Shown here piece after piece: positions 1 through 12,028 of a stretch of DNA of 64,000 nt. Position 1 is the first letter of the stretch; every line of letters begins with the position of its first letter. This DNA is from Phallus indusiatus. Lineage: Eukaryota > Basidiomycota > Agaricomycetes > Phallales > Phallaceae. Made by a program: the position numbers and the translations under genes. The DNA lies in the NCBI GenBank assembly GCA_027605045.1, contig JAQFWX010000025.1:533766-597765 (forward strand), in the 5' to 3' direction. Under the pieces are notes generated by a model. The model was given only the letters and a program-made list of their open reading frames with translations. It did not search any database and was not told where the DNA came from.

Positions 1-411
1 GGGATGATACTGCGTACTGTTGGGGTTTGCACCGATTACCAAATTGGACGAGCCAGTATCAACAAGAAGCTCGAAGGTTTGTGGAGGTGACCCGACCTGA
101 ACGGCAGTGGTCATGAGGAACTGCGACAAGAAGTTAACGGATGACTTGACGACAGAAATCAGGAAACAAGATACACTGGTCAACAGGTCCGTTGTTGGTG
201 CGTGGATGCTCCCCGGCTTTCGGTGGTTCAAGCATGATAGACGACTCAGATCATTTTTCAAGACTTGATTTAAACCGTTGCGCAAATTTGTTCTGAAAGA
301 TGTTGTCAAGGACAATGTCGGCGAATTCGCTCTTATAGCATATTTTTCGGCTGGAGCACCAAAGCTCGGTGTGGTAAGTAGAACGAGAGTAAGGAGGCTG
401 GAAACGAACAT
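1..411 (-). CDS. pepsin-like aspartic protease, 5' part (runs off left edge)
   Basis: Two exons are visible (411..175 and 120..1, phase 0; intron 174..121 ending in GTCGCAG). The product starts with a hydrophobic secretion signal (MFVSSLLTLVLLTTPSFGAP). In exon 2 it reaches the substrate-flap approach VGSPPQTFELLVDTGSSNLV, where DTGS is the first catalytic Asp motif of peptidase family A1. The second Asp and the C-terminus lie left of the window. The start is the first ATG of the exon and follows a pyrimidine-rich stretch. By family it should be a secreted or vacuolar acid endopeptidase; substrate and location are inferred. The next gene on the same strand ends at 994. Confidence 0.85.
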   Translation of the reverse strand, partial: MFVSSLLTLVLLTTPSFGAPAEKYAIRANSPTLSLTTSFRTNLRNGLNQVLKNDLSRLSCLNHRKPGSIHAPTTDLLTSVSCFLISVVKSSVNFLSQFLMTTAVQVGSPPQTFELLVDTGSSNLVIGANPNSTQYHP

Positions 412-993
412 GATGAGGATGAGATATAGGAAGAAAAAAAAGAAGATACTAACCACGTCTTTTAACACGACGAAGCCTGTCTTCTTCGCAGAACAATAAG
501 GCGACATATGAACAACCGTCACATTGAATTGCTTGGCTTACGTGATGAACCTCGGTTGAACCACCAATTACTGAGCGCGTTATATCATGTGGCTAAAATT
601 TGTGTTATTATGTACTTAAATGGCCTAATTTATTCGATCGTCATCCTTTTTATGGCACCGCTGCATTCATTCATTCCGAGCCAAGACAACAAGCGCACAT
701 GTATTCAACCTCGGTTGCGGAGCTCATTATGACTTCAACAGTTCATTAGAACAGATACCATGTGTCCGATTGTGGTCCTGAGTATTCCCCTCAGTTGAGT
801 TGAGCAGGCGGTCCCAACAATCTCTCATGCAAGGGAACGTGTGATCATCACCAATACGCAGAACCGTGACTGAGCTTGATCTTGGCGTTCATAAGAAGAG
901 ATTTCGACAGCATAGCGACACATAGCGAACGACGGTGATCTTGCTCGAGGTTTCAAGGTGCTACGTGCTTGATATCAACCAAATCAAATCAAA
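412..993. other. intergenic, no gene recognised
   Basis: This stretch separates the protease start from the end of the PPR-like gene. It must hold the protease promoter. I see only short unconvincing ORFs, no tRNA-like fold and no repeat. Confidence 0.5.
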
Positions 994-2211
994 TCAACAA
1001 TATTTAAAGAACATACTCATTTTAGGTCCGCGAGCTTGCATCATACGACGTGACTCTTTGATTCTATTAAGTTGCCATCGAGCTCGTCTGCTTTCCCGGA
1101 GTCTTTTCAAGACTATTGTCATGAACTCACTACGCTTCCTTCCCTTTCTGGGATACAACGTTCGCCAGGATTGCCATTCCACAGAATCAGTTGTGTCTAC
1201 CAGTGGTGATGGCAACATTGAAGGAGAAGCAGGCACTGACGACATTTCTCGGGCTATTCCGAGTTTTCTTTGCTTCATGGCGTACTTGATGATGCGTCCA
1301 CGAACCTGAAGATCATCCATGATTGGTCCCCATTTCTCCAAATACGTCTTGTAAAGTAAGTATGAAGCCACGCCACATCGCTTGCTGCGAGCCAAATAAC
1401 GCATAAGAAGGAAGAGGGTATCAGAATTCGGGTATAGCTGTGGATGTAAGCTATACAGACTCTCCACGAGGCGTCTTCGACGTTCGAATGTTGCGTATTT
1501 GATTTCCCCCGTAGATAAATGCAAATTGACCAGAGCTTGTATCTGCTGAATCCTTATGGTCGAGATTTTTTTAGGCAGTGTTTTGATGTATTCTTCTGTC
1601 AAGCGAATGGCCGCTGAATCCTGCCCAGTCCTGAGAAAGCTTCTAACGATGTAATATACGACTCGTGGAGAGACTTTGCTCAGTATGTCTGAGGAAAAGT
1701 CCGCAAACCGACATAAAACAAGTTTATAGACATCCCGGGGAATGTGATTGATAGGATAAGGTGCATTATGACCTAGTCCTGCCTCTGATTTTTGAACACC
1801 CGCAAGGAAAGCACGACGAGCATAATGAGAATCTGGTACGAGTAACTCCACGAAAATTGACAACGGAATGGCCTGAATTTTAGAGTAGCGATCAAGAGCT
1901 TGTTGCCAGGCTCTGTCCCAAAAGCCACGAGAGATTAAGAGTCGAATAATTAACTTTTCAGTTGTTTCGTTAGGTTCTATGTGACTCATCGACAGAGAGT
2001 CCAGCAAGCTGCGAGAGGTTCGGAAACGACCATGTCTGATAGACAGTCCCAGGAGCAAATTGTGCGATTCTACGGAATGGCAATCCGGATGACGATTATG
2101 ATAACGTATAATTTTTGAAAATGGTAAAGGCGGCCGCGTTCGGATTAAATGTCGAATGTAATGTGTAAATTGTTCTACATCGGTCGGAATTGCGTGGAGG
2201 AGAGATCGCAT
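994..2211 (-). CDS. PPR-like helical-repeat protein, probably mitochondrial
   Basis: This is a single-exon gene of 405 codons with a clear ATG (MRSLLHAIPTDVEQF). The sequence is built of helical pairs with the spacing and residue pattern of pentatricopeptide repeats, for example HNLLLGLSIRHGRFRTSRSL and YIVRSFLRTGQDSAAIRL. It is basic, and the C-terminal 60 residues are very Arg/Lys-rich (RKGRKRSE, RESRRARW). By family, such proteins bind organellar RNA and support mitochondrial mRNA processing or translation. The specific target cannot be seen. The assignment rests on repeat pattern only, with no diagnostic catalytic residue. The acyl-CoA-binding gene upstream on the same strand ends about 180 bp away. 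Confidence 0.6.
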   Translation of the reverse strand: MRSLLHAIPTDVEQFTHYIRHLIRTRPPLPFSKIIRYHNRHPDCHSVESHNLLLGLSIRHGRFRTSRSLLDSLSMSHIEPNETTEKLIIRLLISRGFWDRAWQQALDRYSKIQAIPLSIFVELLVPDSHYARRAFLAGVQKSEAGLGHNAPYPINHIPRDVYKLVLCRFADFSSDILSKVSPRVVYYIVRSFLRTGQDSAAIRLTEEYIKTLPKKISTIRIQQIQALVNLHLSTGEIKYATFERRRRLVESLYSLHPQLYPNSDTLFLLMRYLARSKRCGVASYLLYKTYLEKWGPIMDDLQVRGRIIKYAMKQRKLGIAREMSSVPASPSMLPSPLVDTTDSVEWQSWRTLYPRKGRKRSEFMTIVLKRLRESRRARWQLNRIKESRRMMQARGPKMSMFFKYC

Positions 2212-2389
2212 TCGTCAACTGGTTGAAGACAAGTTGATTTTGAGTAAAAGACGATAATTCAATGTATAGTTATTACCTCACCCACCCAATACTGAAATAG
2301 TTTTGGTCTTCAGTCAACGTAGCATGGTAGGATTAAAGACGAAAAAAGTCACTAGCGCCGTCGGGCTGCCACTCCATATTTCAGCTTAT

Positions 2390-3305
2390 TCATAACCCGT
2401 GTATACAACAAGGATGAACAATAATACATTTTTCACAACATATCACTACGCAATACAAAGAAATCTCATAACAGCATATCCTTAATCTCTTGTGACCAGC
2501 TAGATCAGCCAATTCGAAAGCAGTATAGTCATCAGCATCCTGGAATGTAAAGTTCAGAAGTTGGGAGGAAACCAGAAAGTAAGTTTACTTTAATGGAAGT
2601 ATCAGCTCCTTTCTTCAATAAAATTGAGACAATATCTGTATGCCCTCGATCGGCTGCTAAATGCAATGGTGTGTATCCCTACCCATTCGACATTATTTCA
2701 GATAAATTTTCATTGAGACACAACATGAGGGAACTTACATATTCATCTTTTGCGTTGACATTTGTAGAGGGGTTTTCATTCAAGAGGGCTATAACTCGGT
2801 TTACATCGTTCTCCAGGACTCTTCCGTGGAGGGTATCCTCAACAGGGATGTCGGGTGCGGAAACGATACTAACATGCCGACCAATCCCAACTCCACCCCC
2901 TTCGTTTTTCTTGTTCACTTCCGATTCTACAGTATTCTCCAATGGATCCGAACCATGAGACTCAGCAGATCCTTCTTTCCATCCAAGAGATCGAGCAATT
3001 TCAAGATACCGGTTTATCCAGTCTTCTTCACTGTCCGACTTACTGCCCAGCTCATTCCATGCATCCCATTTGGCTCGCCCAGCGAAATCGAAAAGACTGG
3101 GGCGAGAAGTTGCTGGTCTTTTGGATACAGTTATACATTTGTACAGAGCGTAAAGCTGCCCAACAGTCATTCAGTTGCTAACTCTTCGGTTCAGGTTGAC
3201 ATTCAATAGCACCTCTAATTTGACATTGTTCGAGACTTTCGAAAGATGAGATGCATTAGATAAATAATCAGCCGCCGCTTTGAAGGTCGGCGATGAGGAA
3301 GACAT
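2390..3305 (-). CDS. acyl-CoA-binding domain protein with ankyrin repeats (ACBD6-like)
   Basis: Four exons: 3305..3213, 3155..2739, 2678..2589 and 2539..2390, 249 aa as read. Residues 1-75 form an acyl-CoA-binding domain (FKAAADYLSNASHL, then LYALYKCITVSKRP and RAKWDAWNELG, the acyl-CoA-binding helices). An acidic linker follows. Two ankyrin repeats come next, with GYTPLHLAADRGHTDIVSIL as a textbook repeat core. By family it binds long-chain acyl-CoA in the cytosol and the ankyrins bind partners. The C-terminus is odd: after DLAGHK the frame reads RLRICCYE, whereas one extra G near 2488 would give KEIKDMLL and a stop at 2466, as expected for this repeat. The start lies 84 bp after the succinyl-CoA ligase stop. 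Confidence 0.82.
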
Positions 3306-3388
3306 GGAAAGTGGATTATGTAATAAGAGGGTATTTATTACGGCCAAGTTTTCTACCAGTGCTTGTAATTGCTCGAGTGTATCTACGA

Positions 3389-4810
3389 TTATGCAAGACC
3401 AGCATCTTGCATTGCCTGAGAAAAGTTGAACGTGAGAAAAAAAAATGACTAGAAAGTCGAGGAGATCTTTACTTTAAGTAAGAGGGGTCCGATTTGGGCG
3501 GGACTGTCAGCGACGATTGCACCCGCTTTTTGAAGAGCAGCTACTTTATCCGAGGCAGCACCTAAGCATTGCGAGATCAGAAAAATTGAATGGTCATGTT
3601 CATTTATGATCTACCTTTTCCTCCGGCAATAATGGCACCGGCGTGTCCCATACGTCTCCCAGGAGGTGCAGTTCGTCCGGCAATGAAGGATACAACAGGT
3701 TTAGGGTTTGGCCTGGTCTTGTTAAACTGCTCCAGATATTCGGCAGCTGTTTCTTCCATGGAACCCCCAATTTCACCGATTAAGACAATACCTACGGATT
3801 AAAAAAGAAATTTATCCATATATGTAAGAGCGTGTGTGTACAAATGCAACGCTTACCTTCAGTAGCTGGATCTTCTAAGAAGACCTTCAATACATCGATA
3901 TGCGTGGTTCCCGGGAATGGATCTCCACCAATTCCTACGCACAACGACTGACCCAAACCAACCTGAGTGGTTTGAGCTACGGCTTCGTATGTCAAAGTGC
4001 CAGAACGAGAAACAATTCCTATATATCCGGTCATGAACCGGTTTGGATGAGTAGTATGAAGAATACGGACCGATTTTTCCTGGTTTATGGATGTGTCCAG
4101 GTTGAATACCCATTTTACACCCTAGTGGATTGATAATTCCGGGGCAATTGGGACCAACAAGTCGTGATTTTGATTGACTTCTAAGAGCTTGAGCAACCTT
4201 TTTTTTTATCAGGAAAACACCCGCAGTGTAAGGAGAAATGTGATACATACTCGAACTTCGTCGGCCTGAGGAATACCTTCTGTAATGCAAACTATCAGCC
4301 CGATTTCGTTCTCTATGGCTTCTATGATAGCATCTGCAGCAGTTGGTGGGGGTACGTAGAGAACAGTTGCATCAGGTTTGGTTTCTCGGACAGCCTGACA
4401 AGCAATGTAGGTCGGAAAACTTGCGGAGGACGAAGATTACCTCTCTAACGGTCCCAAATACCGGAAGCCCAAGATGGGTTTGCCCAGCTTTATTTGGAGA
4501 GACTCCACCGACCATCTTAGTTCCGTAAGCGAGTGCCTCGCGGACGTGAAATGTACCCTGGGCGGTCAGGAATATTACTGGATTAAGTGCTTCGGGACAG
4601 AGTCATGACTAACGGTTTTTCCGGTGAAACCTTGACATAGAACCTTGGTATCCTTATGAATGCGAAGGTTTGCGATGGTATCCTCGTAACCGAGACGGAG
4701 GGCTGATTGAGAAAAGCATCGGCGACCAGCTTGAAGACATTGTCAGGAGTGAAAGCTAACACAAAACCTGATCACATACCACCCAGATTGAAGGTTAGCC
4801 TCTGTAACAT
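3389..4810 (-). CDS. succinyl-CoA ligase, alpha subunit (mitochondrial)
   Basis: Nine exons rebuild a 329-residue protein: 4810..4780, 4729..4614, 4557..4441, 4394..4251, 4197..4071, 4018..3857, 3791..3615, 3561..3473 and 3415..3389, all phases consistent. The N-terminus is an Arg/Ser mitochondrial presequence. Next come the CoA-binding Rossmann segment with [12 protein letters not shown], then [16 protein letters not shown] and [11 protein letters not shown]. The phosphohistidine loop is [14 protein letters not shown]. It catalyses succinyl-CoA to succinate with NTP formation in the TCA cycle, together with a beta subunit not in this window. Length and motifs match the family and no break is visible. 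Introns 2-8 are 49-65 nt. Confidence 0.97.
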
Positions 4811-5940
4811 TCTAGAAGTATAGGTTTTGAGCAGTGAGTGTGAAGTGTTGATATAAACCAAGTTTGAGCGGAAAGCGCGCAGGTCCGAGGACACTTAAGC
4901 CGTGTGCGGTGACTGTGCTGTCACAACATCTGTCGAGATTGTCATCTTAGTCAGCTGAAGAGACGGATTGAAGGATGCCCGTTGCACCGAACCACAATCC
5001 TTTGCAAGGTAACTGACTAGTGTTCTCGTCCCGAAAACGACCGCCAATTTTGCATAAACGCGATTCCCATTGCCCCTCGATACTTTTAACGCCAAGAAGT
5101 AGGGAGTGCAGGATTGGTGCATTGGATTCGCGAGAAAATCGAGACGCGCACAAACGATTTGAGGCGATTCAAAGCAATCTATGTCTTTCTCCAGATATGC
5201 ACGTTCGAAAGGAATGTGCTTTGACCAGTTTTGAGATGGAAGATGCCGACCCCCGTCTCTGTACTTGTACCCCTTGGCGGACGTATTAAATGAACTTCGC
5301 TGGCAGATTGTGCATAATGCATAACCCGTAACAGTCCGTAACTATGTACATTAGTAGCCCATAGCTCCTGCTGTAGAATCCGTGAAGAGTTGATCACGTT
5401 CATGATACGCCGTGAACCCTAAAATCCATTCAATTGAAATGGTTTAAGCGAATATAGACAAGCTTTGAATGTATACGTGTGGTTGCCGTATAGATTTCAA
5501 GATGAAATGAGCACTCCGCACGCACATTTATGGAGAGTTTGGTTTAGGAGTCGAGTTTTTACACATTTTGATAATCCAAAGTTATCCGAGCAAAGGATTT
5601 TGAAAGAGAACAGCCGTTGCTCCATGATGCCAAGGAGGCAGGTTGATAAAGTAAGCGACCAGTTCCTTTTCTTCCTTTAACTGAGATGGCCCTTGGCAGC
5701 AACGGAGACACTGTAAGTTCAATACATTGTACAACCCGCTAAATAATAATAATTAATTCTTTTTTTTTCTTGTTAGCCTTCCGTGAGTATAGAAAAAAGT
5801 TTATCTCGATCCTTTGACACCTCTTTGTTTTTGACCTGTTTCATTTGGTCAGCCGGCCAGTAACAGTCTTCAGGGTATGTATATATAATCTTTGCCTCTC
5901 TTTCTATTGTTTCTTCCATTTTGACAGTGTTCAATCTAGT
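4811..5940. other. divergent promoter / 5'-leader region
   Basis: About 1.1 kb lies between the succinyl-CoA ligase start (minus) and the stress-domain gene (plus). No convincing protein is seen. Around 5640-5940 there are intron-like pairs (GTAAGC at 5651 to CAG near 5700, GTAAGT near 5713 to TTAG near 5776, GTATGT at 5876 to CAG near 5929). This suggests that the leader of the plus-strand gene is spliced. Confidence 0.4.
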
Positions 5941-7951
5941 ATGGACCAATCTCCTGCTTCATCTCCCACGTCTCGTCGCTCGTCATTTCGTTCGAGTTGG
6001 GCCTCATTAGCTGGCAGGCTCTCGCACACTTCTGCGTCTCCCCCTCCTGCTCCACCGAGCGCCTGGGCTCGCAGAGATTCTCTTCTTTATTCATTTTCTG
6101 ATTCTGGTGCTCCGCTAACCCGTTATGATTCTTATGAGCAGGGTTTATTTAGCTCAACCAATGGGCTCAGCCGCACTTCTTCAAGTGACCAGGTCAAAAG
6201 TAGCGGCAGTTCTATACGAGGGTCTTTCAGCAGAAACACATTCTCTAACATGATGGGCAGCCTCTCGAACTTTTCTTCCATTTCACTAGGAGGCAAAAGT
6301 AGTGGCGACAAAGATAAAGACACCAACGGAGACCACAGAGGCCGACGCCGCGGTCGTAGCTCCTCGACGAACCGCCCTTCCACAGCCGACTCATCTGACT
6401 ACCGTTCATCAAATTCACAATCACGCACACGAAGCGTATCCCCTTTTATTTTTCGACGCCGCCGACGAGATCCTTCACCGCGCGTGGAAGCTCTTCCAAT
6501 CTCAGATGTGGAGTCTGACACCGACTCCCTCGCCTCTAAGCGCGCCCCAAGGAACAGCGCATTCACAATCAACGATGACTCCGCCAGTGAAGGCGACGCT
6601 TCTGAAACCGCTTCGTTGTCCGAGGATGAAGGCGATTCTATATCAGATTTGGAAGACCTTTTCGACCAAATGACTAACAGAAACACCAATATGAACTCTC
6701 TAACCACTCCATTAACTGATGCCGCTAGTGTTGAAGAGCCCGATATAGACCCTTTGGGAGAAGGTGTTAACGTCGTTGTACCAGCCGAACCCCTATTTCC
6801 CAGTACACTACATGGCTTAAACACCCCTCGCCGAGGTGCATCTGTATCTACACGCCGAAAACCCACAACAAGAGTTGACCACCTCCCCCTTTCTACTTCT
6901 CGTCCCGTCTTTCAACGTGACCGCTGTACCATCCGTCTCACAAATGGGGAGCCAGTTGCCACGTTAGCAGAGAACAACCGTGATCCAAAGCGTTACGTCG
7001 TGGCAAGTGATCTGAGTGTCGAGAGCAAGTATGCCGTAGAATGGTGTATCGGAACTGTGATGAGAGATGGTGATGAAATGATTGTCGTAACAGTTGCCGA
7101 AGGTGATAACAAGGGTGCGTTGTTATTGCACTGATTCATCAACAAATGATCCTAATAGCACTGCCTATCCAGTCGATCCGGCCGAGGGAAGTAACGTCGA
7201 TAGAACCTTGAGATTAAGAAATCAACAGGAAGTAAGCTAAAATATTTATTAATTACATTCTGCATATACTCTGACACTCCATTCAACAGCGCCAGATGCT
7301 GGCTTATCTTTTGGTCCGCCAGGTTACCAGTCTGATTCAACGCACTCGCTTGAACGTGACCGTCGTGTGCCAAGCTTGGCATGCTAAGGACAGTCGACAT
7401 TTATTATTAGGTAAAATCATATATTTTTTTTGAAAATATTATTAACCATTTCATCCTTAAGATCTTATCGAGTTTATTGCTCCAACGATGCTAATTGTTG
7501 GTTCTCGTGGTTTGAGCAAAATCAAAGGGTACGAATATCTGATTATATAGTTCAATAGATCCTCATTCGTTTATGATTTAGGATACTGCTCGGATCGACA
7601 TCCCACTATCTTATCCAAAAGTCTTCGGTGCCTGTAATGGTGGCTCGTCGCCGTCTGAAGCGCCCTCCAAAGCGTTCTGCACATCTTTCACAGTTATCTC
7701 ATCGTGCTCGTGTTCCTTTGGCTGAGGCTGCAATTGACAAAGCGCCCAGTAAAGTGGAAAACGACGTTCTTGCAATGCGCGATGAGATTGAGCGAGAAGA
7801 ACGCGAAGAACGAGAAAGGCGTGGTGGTTTGCACGGAGACGGACGAGTTGGTATCGGGCTTGTCGATGTTGATGTTGAAAGAGAGGAAGATGAAGTTGAT
7901 CCCGAAGCTGAAGGGGTCGCCGAAGGTGGAAGAGTTCCTACCTCTCCTTAA
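5941..7951 (+). CDS. universal stress protein (UspA) domain protein with long disordered N-terminus
   Basis: Exons 5941..7114, 7173..7231, 7290..7410, 7462..7528 and 7582..7951 give 596 aa with consistent phases. The first ~340 residues are Ser/Arg-rich and disordered (MDQSPASSPTSRRSS). The UspA fold follows: YVVASDLSVESKYAVEW (first strand and helix), an LAYLLVRQVTSLIQRTRLNV helix, VVCQAWHAKDSRH, and the nucleotide-binding glycine loop MLIVGSRGLSKIKGILLGST. The tail is acidic (EIEREEREERERR). By family the domain binds ATP or AMP and is stress-related; the fungal role is unknown. An upstream in-frame extension exists only with a non-ATG codon, so 5941 is the start. Confidence 0.85.
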
Positions 7952-8532
7952 GACGACAGCCCGTTCCTTAGAGCACGAAAGTGGCTACGTATCTTATTTT
8001 ATTTTTGACTCGTTCTTTCTTGTCCTAAATTTTCTCTTGGGTCAAAGTCGTGTACCATAAGATGCGGTGGGTTAGTATGACATCTCTTAATAATTATCTT
8101 TCCGTAAATCTGGAATAGCCGTGCTGGCGTGCCAGGTGAACGACTTTGTCGCCTCACTATCCGTCGGGTGGTAAGCATAAGCTGGCCATAAATATGACCT
8201 GATTGATATGGGGATCCAAAGCTCTATTTCTCAGATGTCCCATTCGCATAAGATATGGATTTAATTGGACGACCCACACACTGCCCGACGAACCTATCAG
8301 TATTTACTAGAACAAACGAAGATTGTGGACACAAACCTCATCACGAATAATTGCAGATCCCCTAGAACAAATAATTGGACGACGTTGACTGCTGTTCCCA
8401 GAGGCGATGCATGAAGCTTCCTGACAGGCATAGGAAAAGCGCGCATTTTACTTATAAAATAGCGATGTAGATCGATATATCACATAGCCGGTGCAACTGA
8501 GTCACTTCACACCACTCAATTTGTCTCCAAGT
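7952..8532. other. intergenic, nothing recognised
   Basis: This is the spacer between the stress-domain gene and the HeLo-like gene. A TATA-like AT-rich tract (tataaaatag near 8454) lies about 80 bp before the next ATG. No other structure is seen. Confidence 0.4.
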
Positions 8533-11358
8533 ATGGTTTTTCGAAAGAAAAGATCTGCTAGTTCCCAGAAGGAGCCTGAGGCATCAACTTCAACCACAGT
8601 ATCAGTTCTGCAAAAAGAAACGGACTGGATATCTAATGCTTTCCGAGTCGCTGAATTGGCTGGTGCGGTGGGGGGTCTCCTACCATTCCCATATCTAAAG
8701 GGCGCAGCGGACCTAGTCAAGGCTCTGCTAAAGCCTATCCAAGTGAGTCAGTCATTTGCATTAGATCCCAACTTGTAAATGCTAATAGAAAATTAGCAAA
8801 TGCAACAAAACCAAGACGATTATAAGACTCTGACAATTAAAGTCACAACTATTCTCCAAATACTTCATGAGACCAAAAAGGATCATGAAGCCGCGTCAGA
8901 CTCATTCAACAGCTTTGAGAAAGGTTGTGAAGACTTTTACCTGTATGCAATTCTGCTCATATAAAGATACTTGCCAGTCTGAATCCACTTGAACAGATGC
9001 TTACAAGACATCTCAAATAATCTCGAGTCATTCAATAAATCATATAAATTAAAACTCCATCGGAAATATTTCGCAGCTGATCGTGAAAAGGAATCATTGG
9101 CACGTTATCAAAGTCAGATAGATGAGTGTCGGATCAATCTTATGGTGCGTACGAATATATTTCATGCAGATTTTGGTTTCATTTTAGTCCCATATTTAGC
9201 TCAGAGGGGCCGTGCGGCAAAACAGCACAGATGACTCAGATGTAAGTTGGATTAGTCGTTTGCGTTCTGAAATCTTCTGAAAATAGCCAGTTCGAAAAAA
9301 TCAGACTAGGTGATCTAAACGTACTTAAAAATAGCTCAAATGGAGATGTTGAACACTGGGAAGTCCGATGGAAACAAGAGAGTCAAACACGGATGGTCCG
9401 TGTCTATAAAGGTCGGGATGCTACTTCCGTGCGTAGTAGGAAAAATACCGTTACTTCTCCCTATAATCTTATACCTTCAACAGAAATTTAAAGCAGAAAA
9501 GGAGTGGTATTCGCGATATCGGTAATACACTCGTCTTTTATGAAATAATTACGAACGGTAGCTCAATCATAACACAAGTCACCCAAACATGATGCAGCTA
9601 TTCGGATCAATAACGTCCAACGAATGCCGTGGCCTTGTCTTTCACAATTGTTCGTTTACACCACTACACGAAGCCAAAATCAAAACTTACCATTATACGT
9701 ATCTAGCGTGGTGTATTCCACCTTCTCAATTCGACTCAAGATTTAACGATGTATTGGGTCGGTACATAAACAGGTACCATGCAGTGAGCCGCCACAATAT
9801 TTGATGAAATTTCTTCTTCAAATACATCTCAGGAGGTGTCTTTTGATGTGAGCTTGAATCGACCACGACCCCACTTGTTTGTATTTCACCGTCCGCTCTG
9901 TATTTACAGGAAGGGTTACAATACTTGGAAACCTGTGTATCTCACCATGCCATTTTATCTTGGCGGGATCTGCCATTCTCCTGCTCGTTTATCGGTTTCA
10001 AAGGTCGTGACGATGGATATCTGGCCTCTTGTTATGTAAACCTTCTAGACGGATGCGGGCTTGTCGTATTTGTTAGTTCAATTTTTTTCTATTTTTAAAT
10101 ACCTGAAAAGATTACCATGAATTCATTCTTCAATATCAGGAATGGTCACCGAATATTCTACAAGACGTTCCTGCTTATCAGTGGGGGTCTTATTAGCAAT
10201 ATATCCCAAGAGGAGTCGGCCAAGATCATGGAAAGAGTAGACATGCTGAGTTTGTCTCAAACGTCGAATGTTCCTTCGGATCCTCTTTCTTATCGGATAT
10301 TTATGGTGCCATATCTGTCTTCATATGGAAGGACGTCTCCACACCAGCATATCCTGTCAACGCTGGTGACATTCTATTAGTTGATGGTATCGATGAACAC
10401 AACAATCCACTTGACACCTCGAATGCAGCTATATTAGGGTTTTTTCCATGCGAAGAACCATCATTATTGGACTCGTTTGTTCGTGATGAAGTACTGCATA
10501 CAACATTGACTATCGAGACTGTGGTAAACATTTCAGGTATGGCATATTTCCCGTTATGTAGTGGCACTGAATATCAACTTGAATGTTTTCAGAATTCGCC
10601 TTCCTGTAGATACATTGGGAATTTTGATTACCGACGTTCTCCAAACAGTGGTGTTGAAAGTGATCTTCTATATTCGGATCGTGCTGCCTGGGAACGATTG
10701 GCTTATGCATATGTCAGTCAAATTGGCTGCTTACATGCAAGAAGTGGTGGAATACACGACTCTAGTACGGTTTGTGTTGGTATGTCAATTCCGCTATTCT
10801 GCGATTGCCATATTCAAACATGTCACCGTAGTAACTGGATTCTCGTGGCAAATCCAGATTCCTTCTAGGATCAGGTGTTTGGTTGGGCGTCTCAGTATAA
10901 GGAGTTATATTTCTTTATTTCGAAACCAGCGGTACACGATGAAACACTGGATATATACTGGTCTCTTGATCCTTCAGGGTCCGAGAGGCTATATTGTTCT
11001 GATATGGACGCCCTCGGTTTCGATTCAAAATCATTCAGAGTTCAGATTCGTCGAACACTCATTGTGTTTGATATCGATGCTGAAGGTTTCGAGTTTATTC
11101 AGCGTGCTCATGCTTTGTTGAATATCGATCCAGAAAGTGATGAAGCCGCTCATATTTTAGGTCTTCCTTTAATATGTCCTATTCAACCCGAATCAGGTGA
11201 TGTATCCTGCGGTGAGCGTACTTGAGTCGTGATTGCTGCATCAATTTCTCACTTTCTCGCAAGATTCTGATCAAGATACTGATACTTCGAATCTTTTCAT
11301 ACAGCAGAGGATGGATCAGTCGACGCTCATGAAACTAAGTAACGCAACTTTCACCTAA
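8533..11358 (+). CDS. HeLo/MLKL-like N-terminal domain plus pseudokinase protein
   Basis: Multi-exon; exon 1 is 8533..8742 and downstream exons are only partly resolved. Residues ~30-150 form a helical bundle (FRVAELAGAVGGLLPFPYLK, then QMQQNQDDYKTL and the following coiled helices) that resembles the MLKL N-terminal/HeLo family of membrane-permeabilising domains. Then comes a kinase-like segment: EHWEVRWKQE, RMVRVYKGRDA (the beta3 position has no clear VAIK lysine) and HPNMMQLFGSI (an HxN-like strand). I see no HRD or DFG, so it looks like a pseudokinase. The C-terminus has YWSLDPSGSERL, a motif I recall from a recurrent agaricomycete family. The end assumes a last intron starting at GTGAGC near 11212; without it translation ends at 11225. 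A cell-death or self-recognition role is inference. Confidence 0.6.
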
Positions 11359-12028
11359 CATCATATCTTAGTAACGCTTTTCACTAACATCAGGTTTTAC
11401 GGGTCTCTCTTTTTTAAATTGTTGTTTTCCTCCCACCTGTAAGTGTCTCCCCTTTAATTTTGTCTATATACACGTACGCCCTATCTTATCAATAAAATCA
11501 TTGTAGAAAGAATATGTTCATAACTCGTGGTTTTACCATCGCCGTGAACCTTGAGCCCTGCACAGAGAAGTTTGCCAATCAGCTCATAATCAGTCAAGTA
11601 CAGGTCACCATCCTAACCTGAACGCCTTCCAGATCGACCGACACTTGATATCCAAGATGCGCTGCATCAACGGAACTGAACTCTATTCTTGTTCTCGACC
11701 GCACGAACGCAGACACGTGTGCCTCTCTTATCGGACTGGATGCCTGGATTCGCTCGCGCCTGGTTTCACGAATCTGAGATATCCATTCACTTCTTATAGC
11801 CGTGCAGAGACATAATATGAGTCTGCTCCGTGTTATTCTGCGCATATTGACAATACAGGTATGCACTGGTATCGGCGTCGACGAAGGCGTTATGCACATA
11901 CAACGCCGATTATGGCCTTCCGAATATGTCCCCAAGCGTCAGCACTGTTGGTCCATTCAGTTTGCCAACTCTGTTTGGGAGTATTGAAAGGAATCTCGGG
12001 ATCGGATTGGTAGCTGTGGTACGTATAA
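11359..12028. other. unassigned region
   Basis: It contains a poly-pyrimidine tract and a likely 3' UTR of the preceding gene. A minus-strand open frame (about 11594-11760) looks weakly codon-like (DAAHLGYQVSVDL), but no domain or splice structure supports a gene. Confidence 0.3.

Noticed and set aside
4895..5403. Overlapping short ORFs on both strands upstream of the succinyl-CoA ligase gene
   Set aside because: None has a domain, splice signals or codon pattern; the region is better read as promoter and leader.
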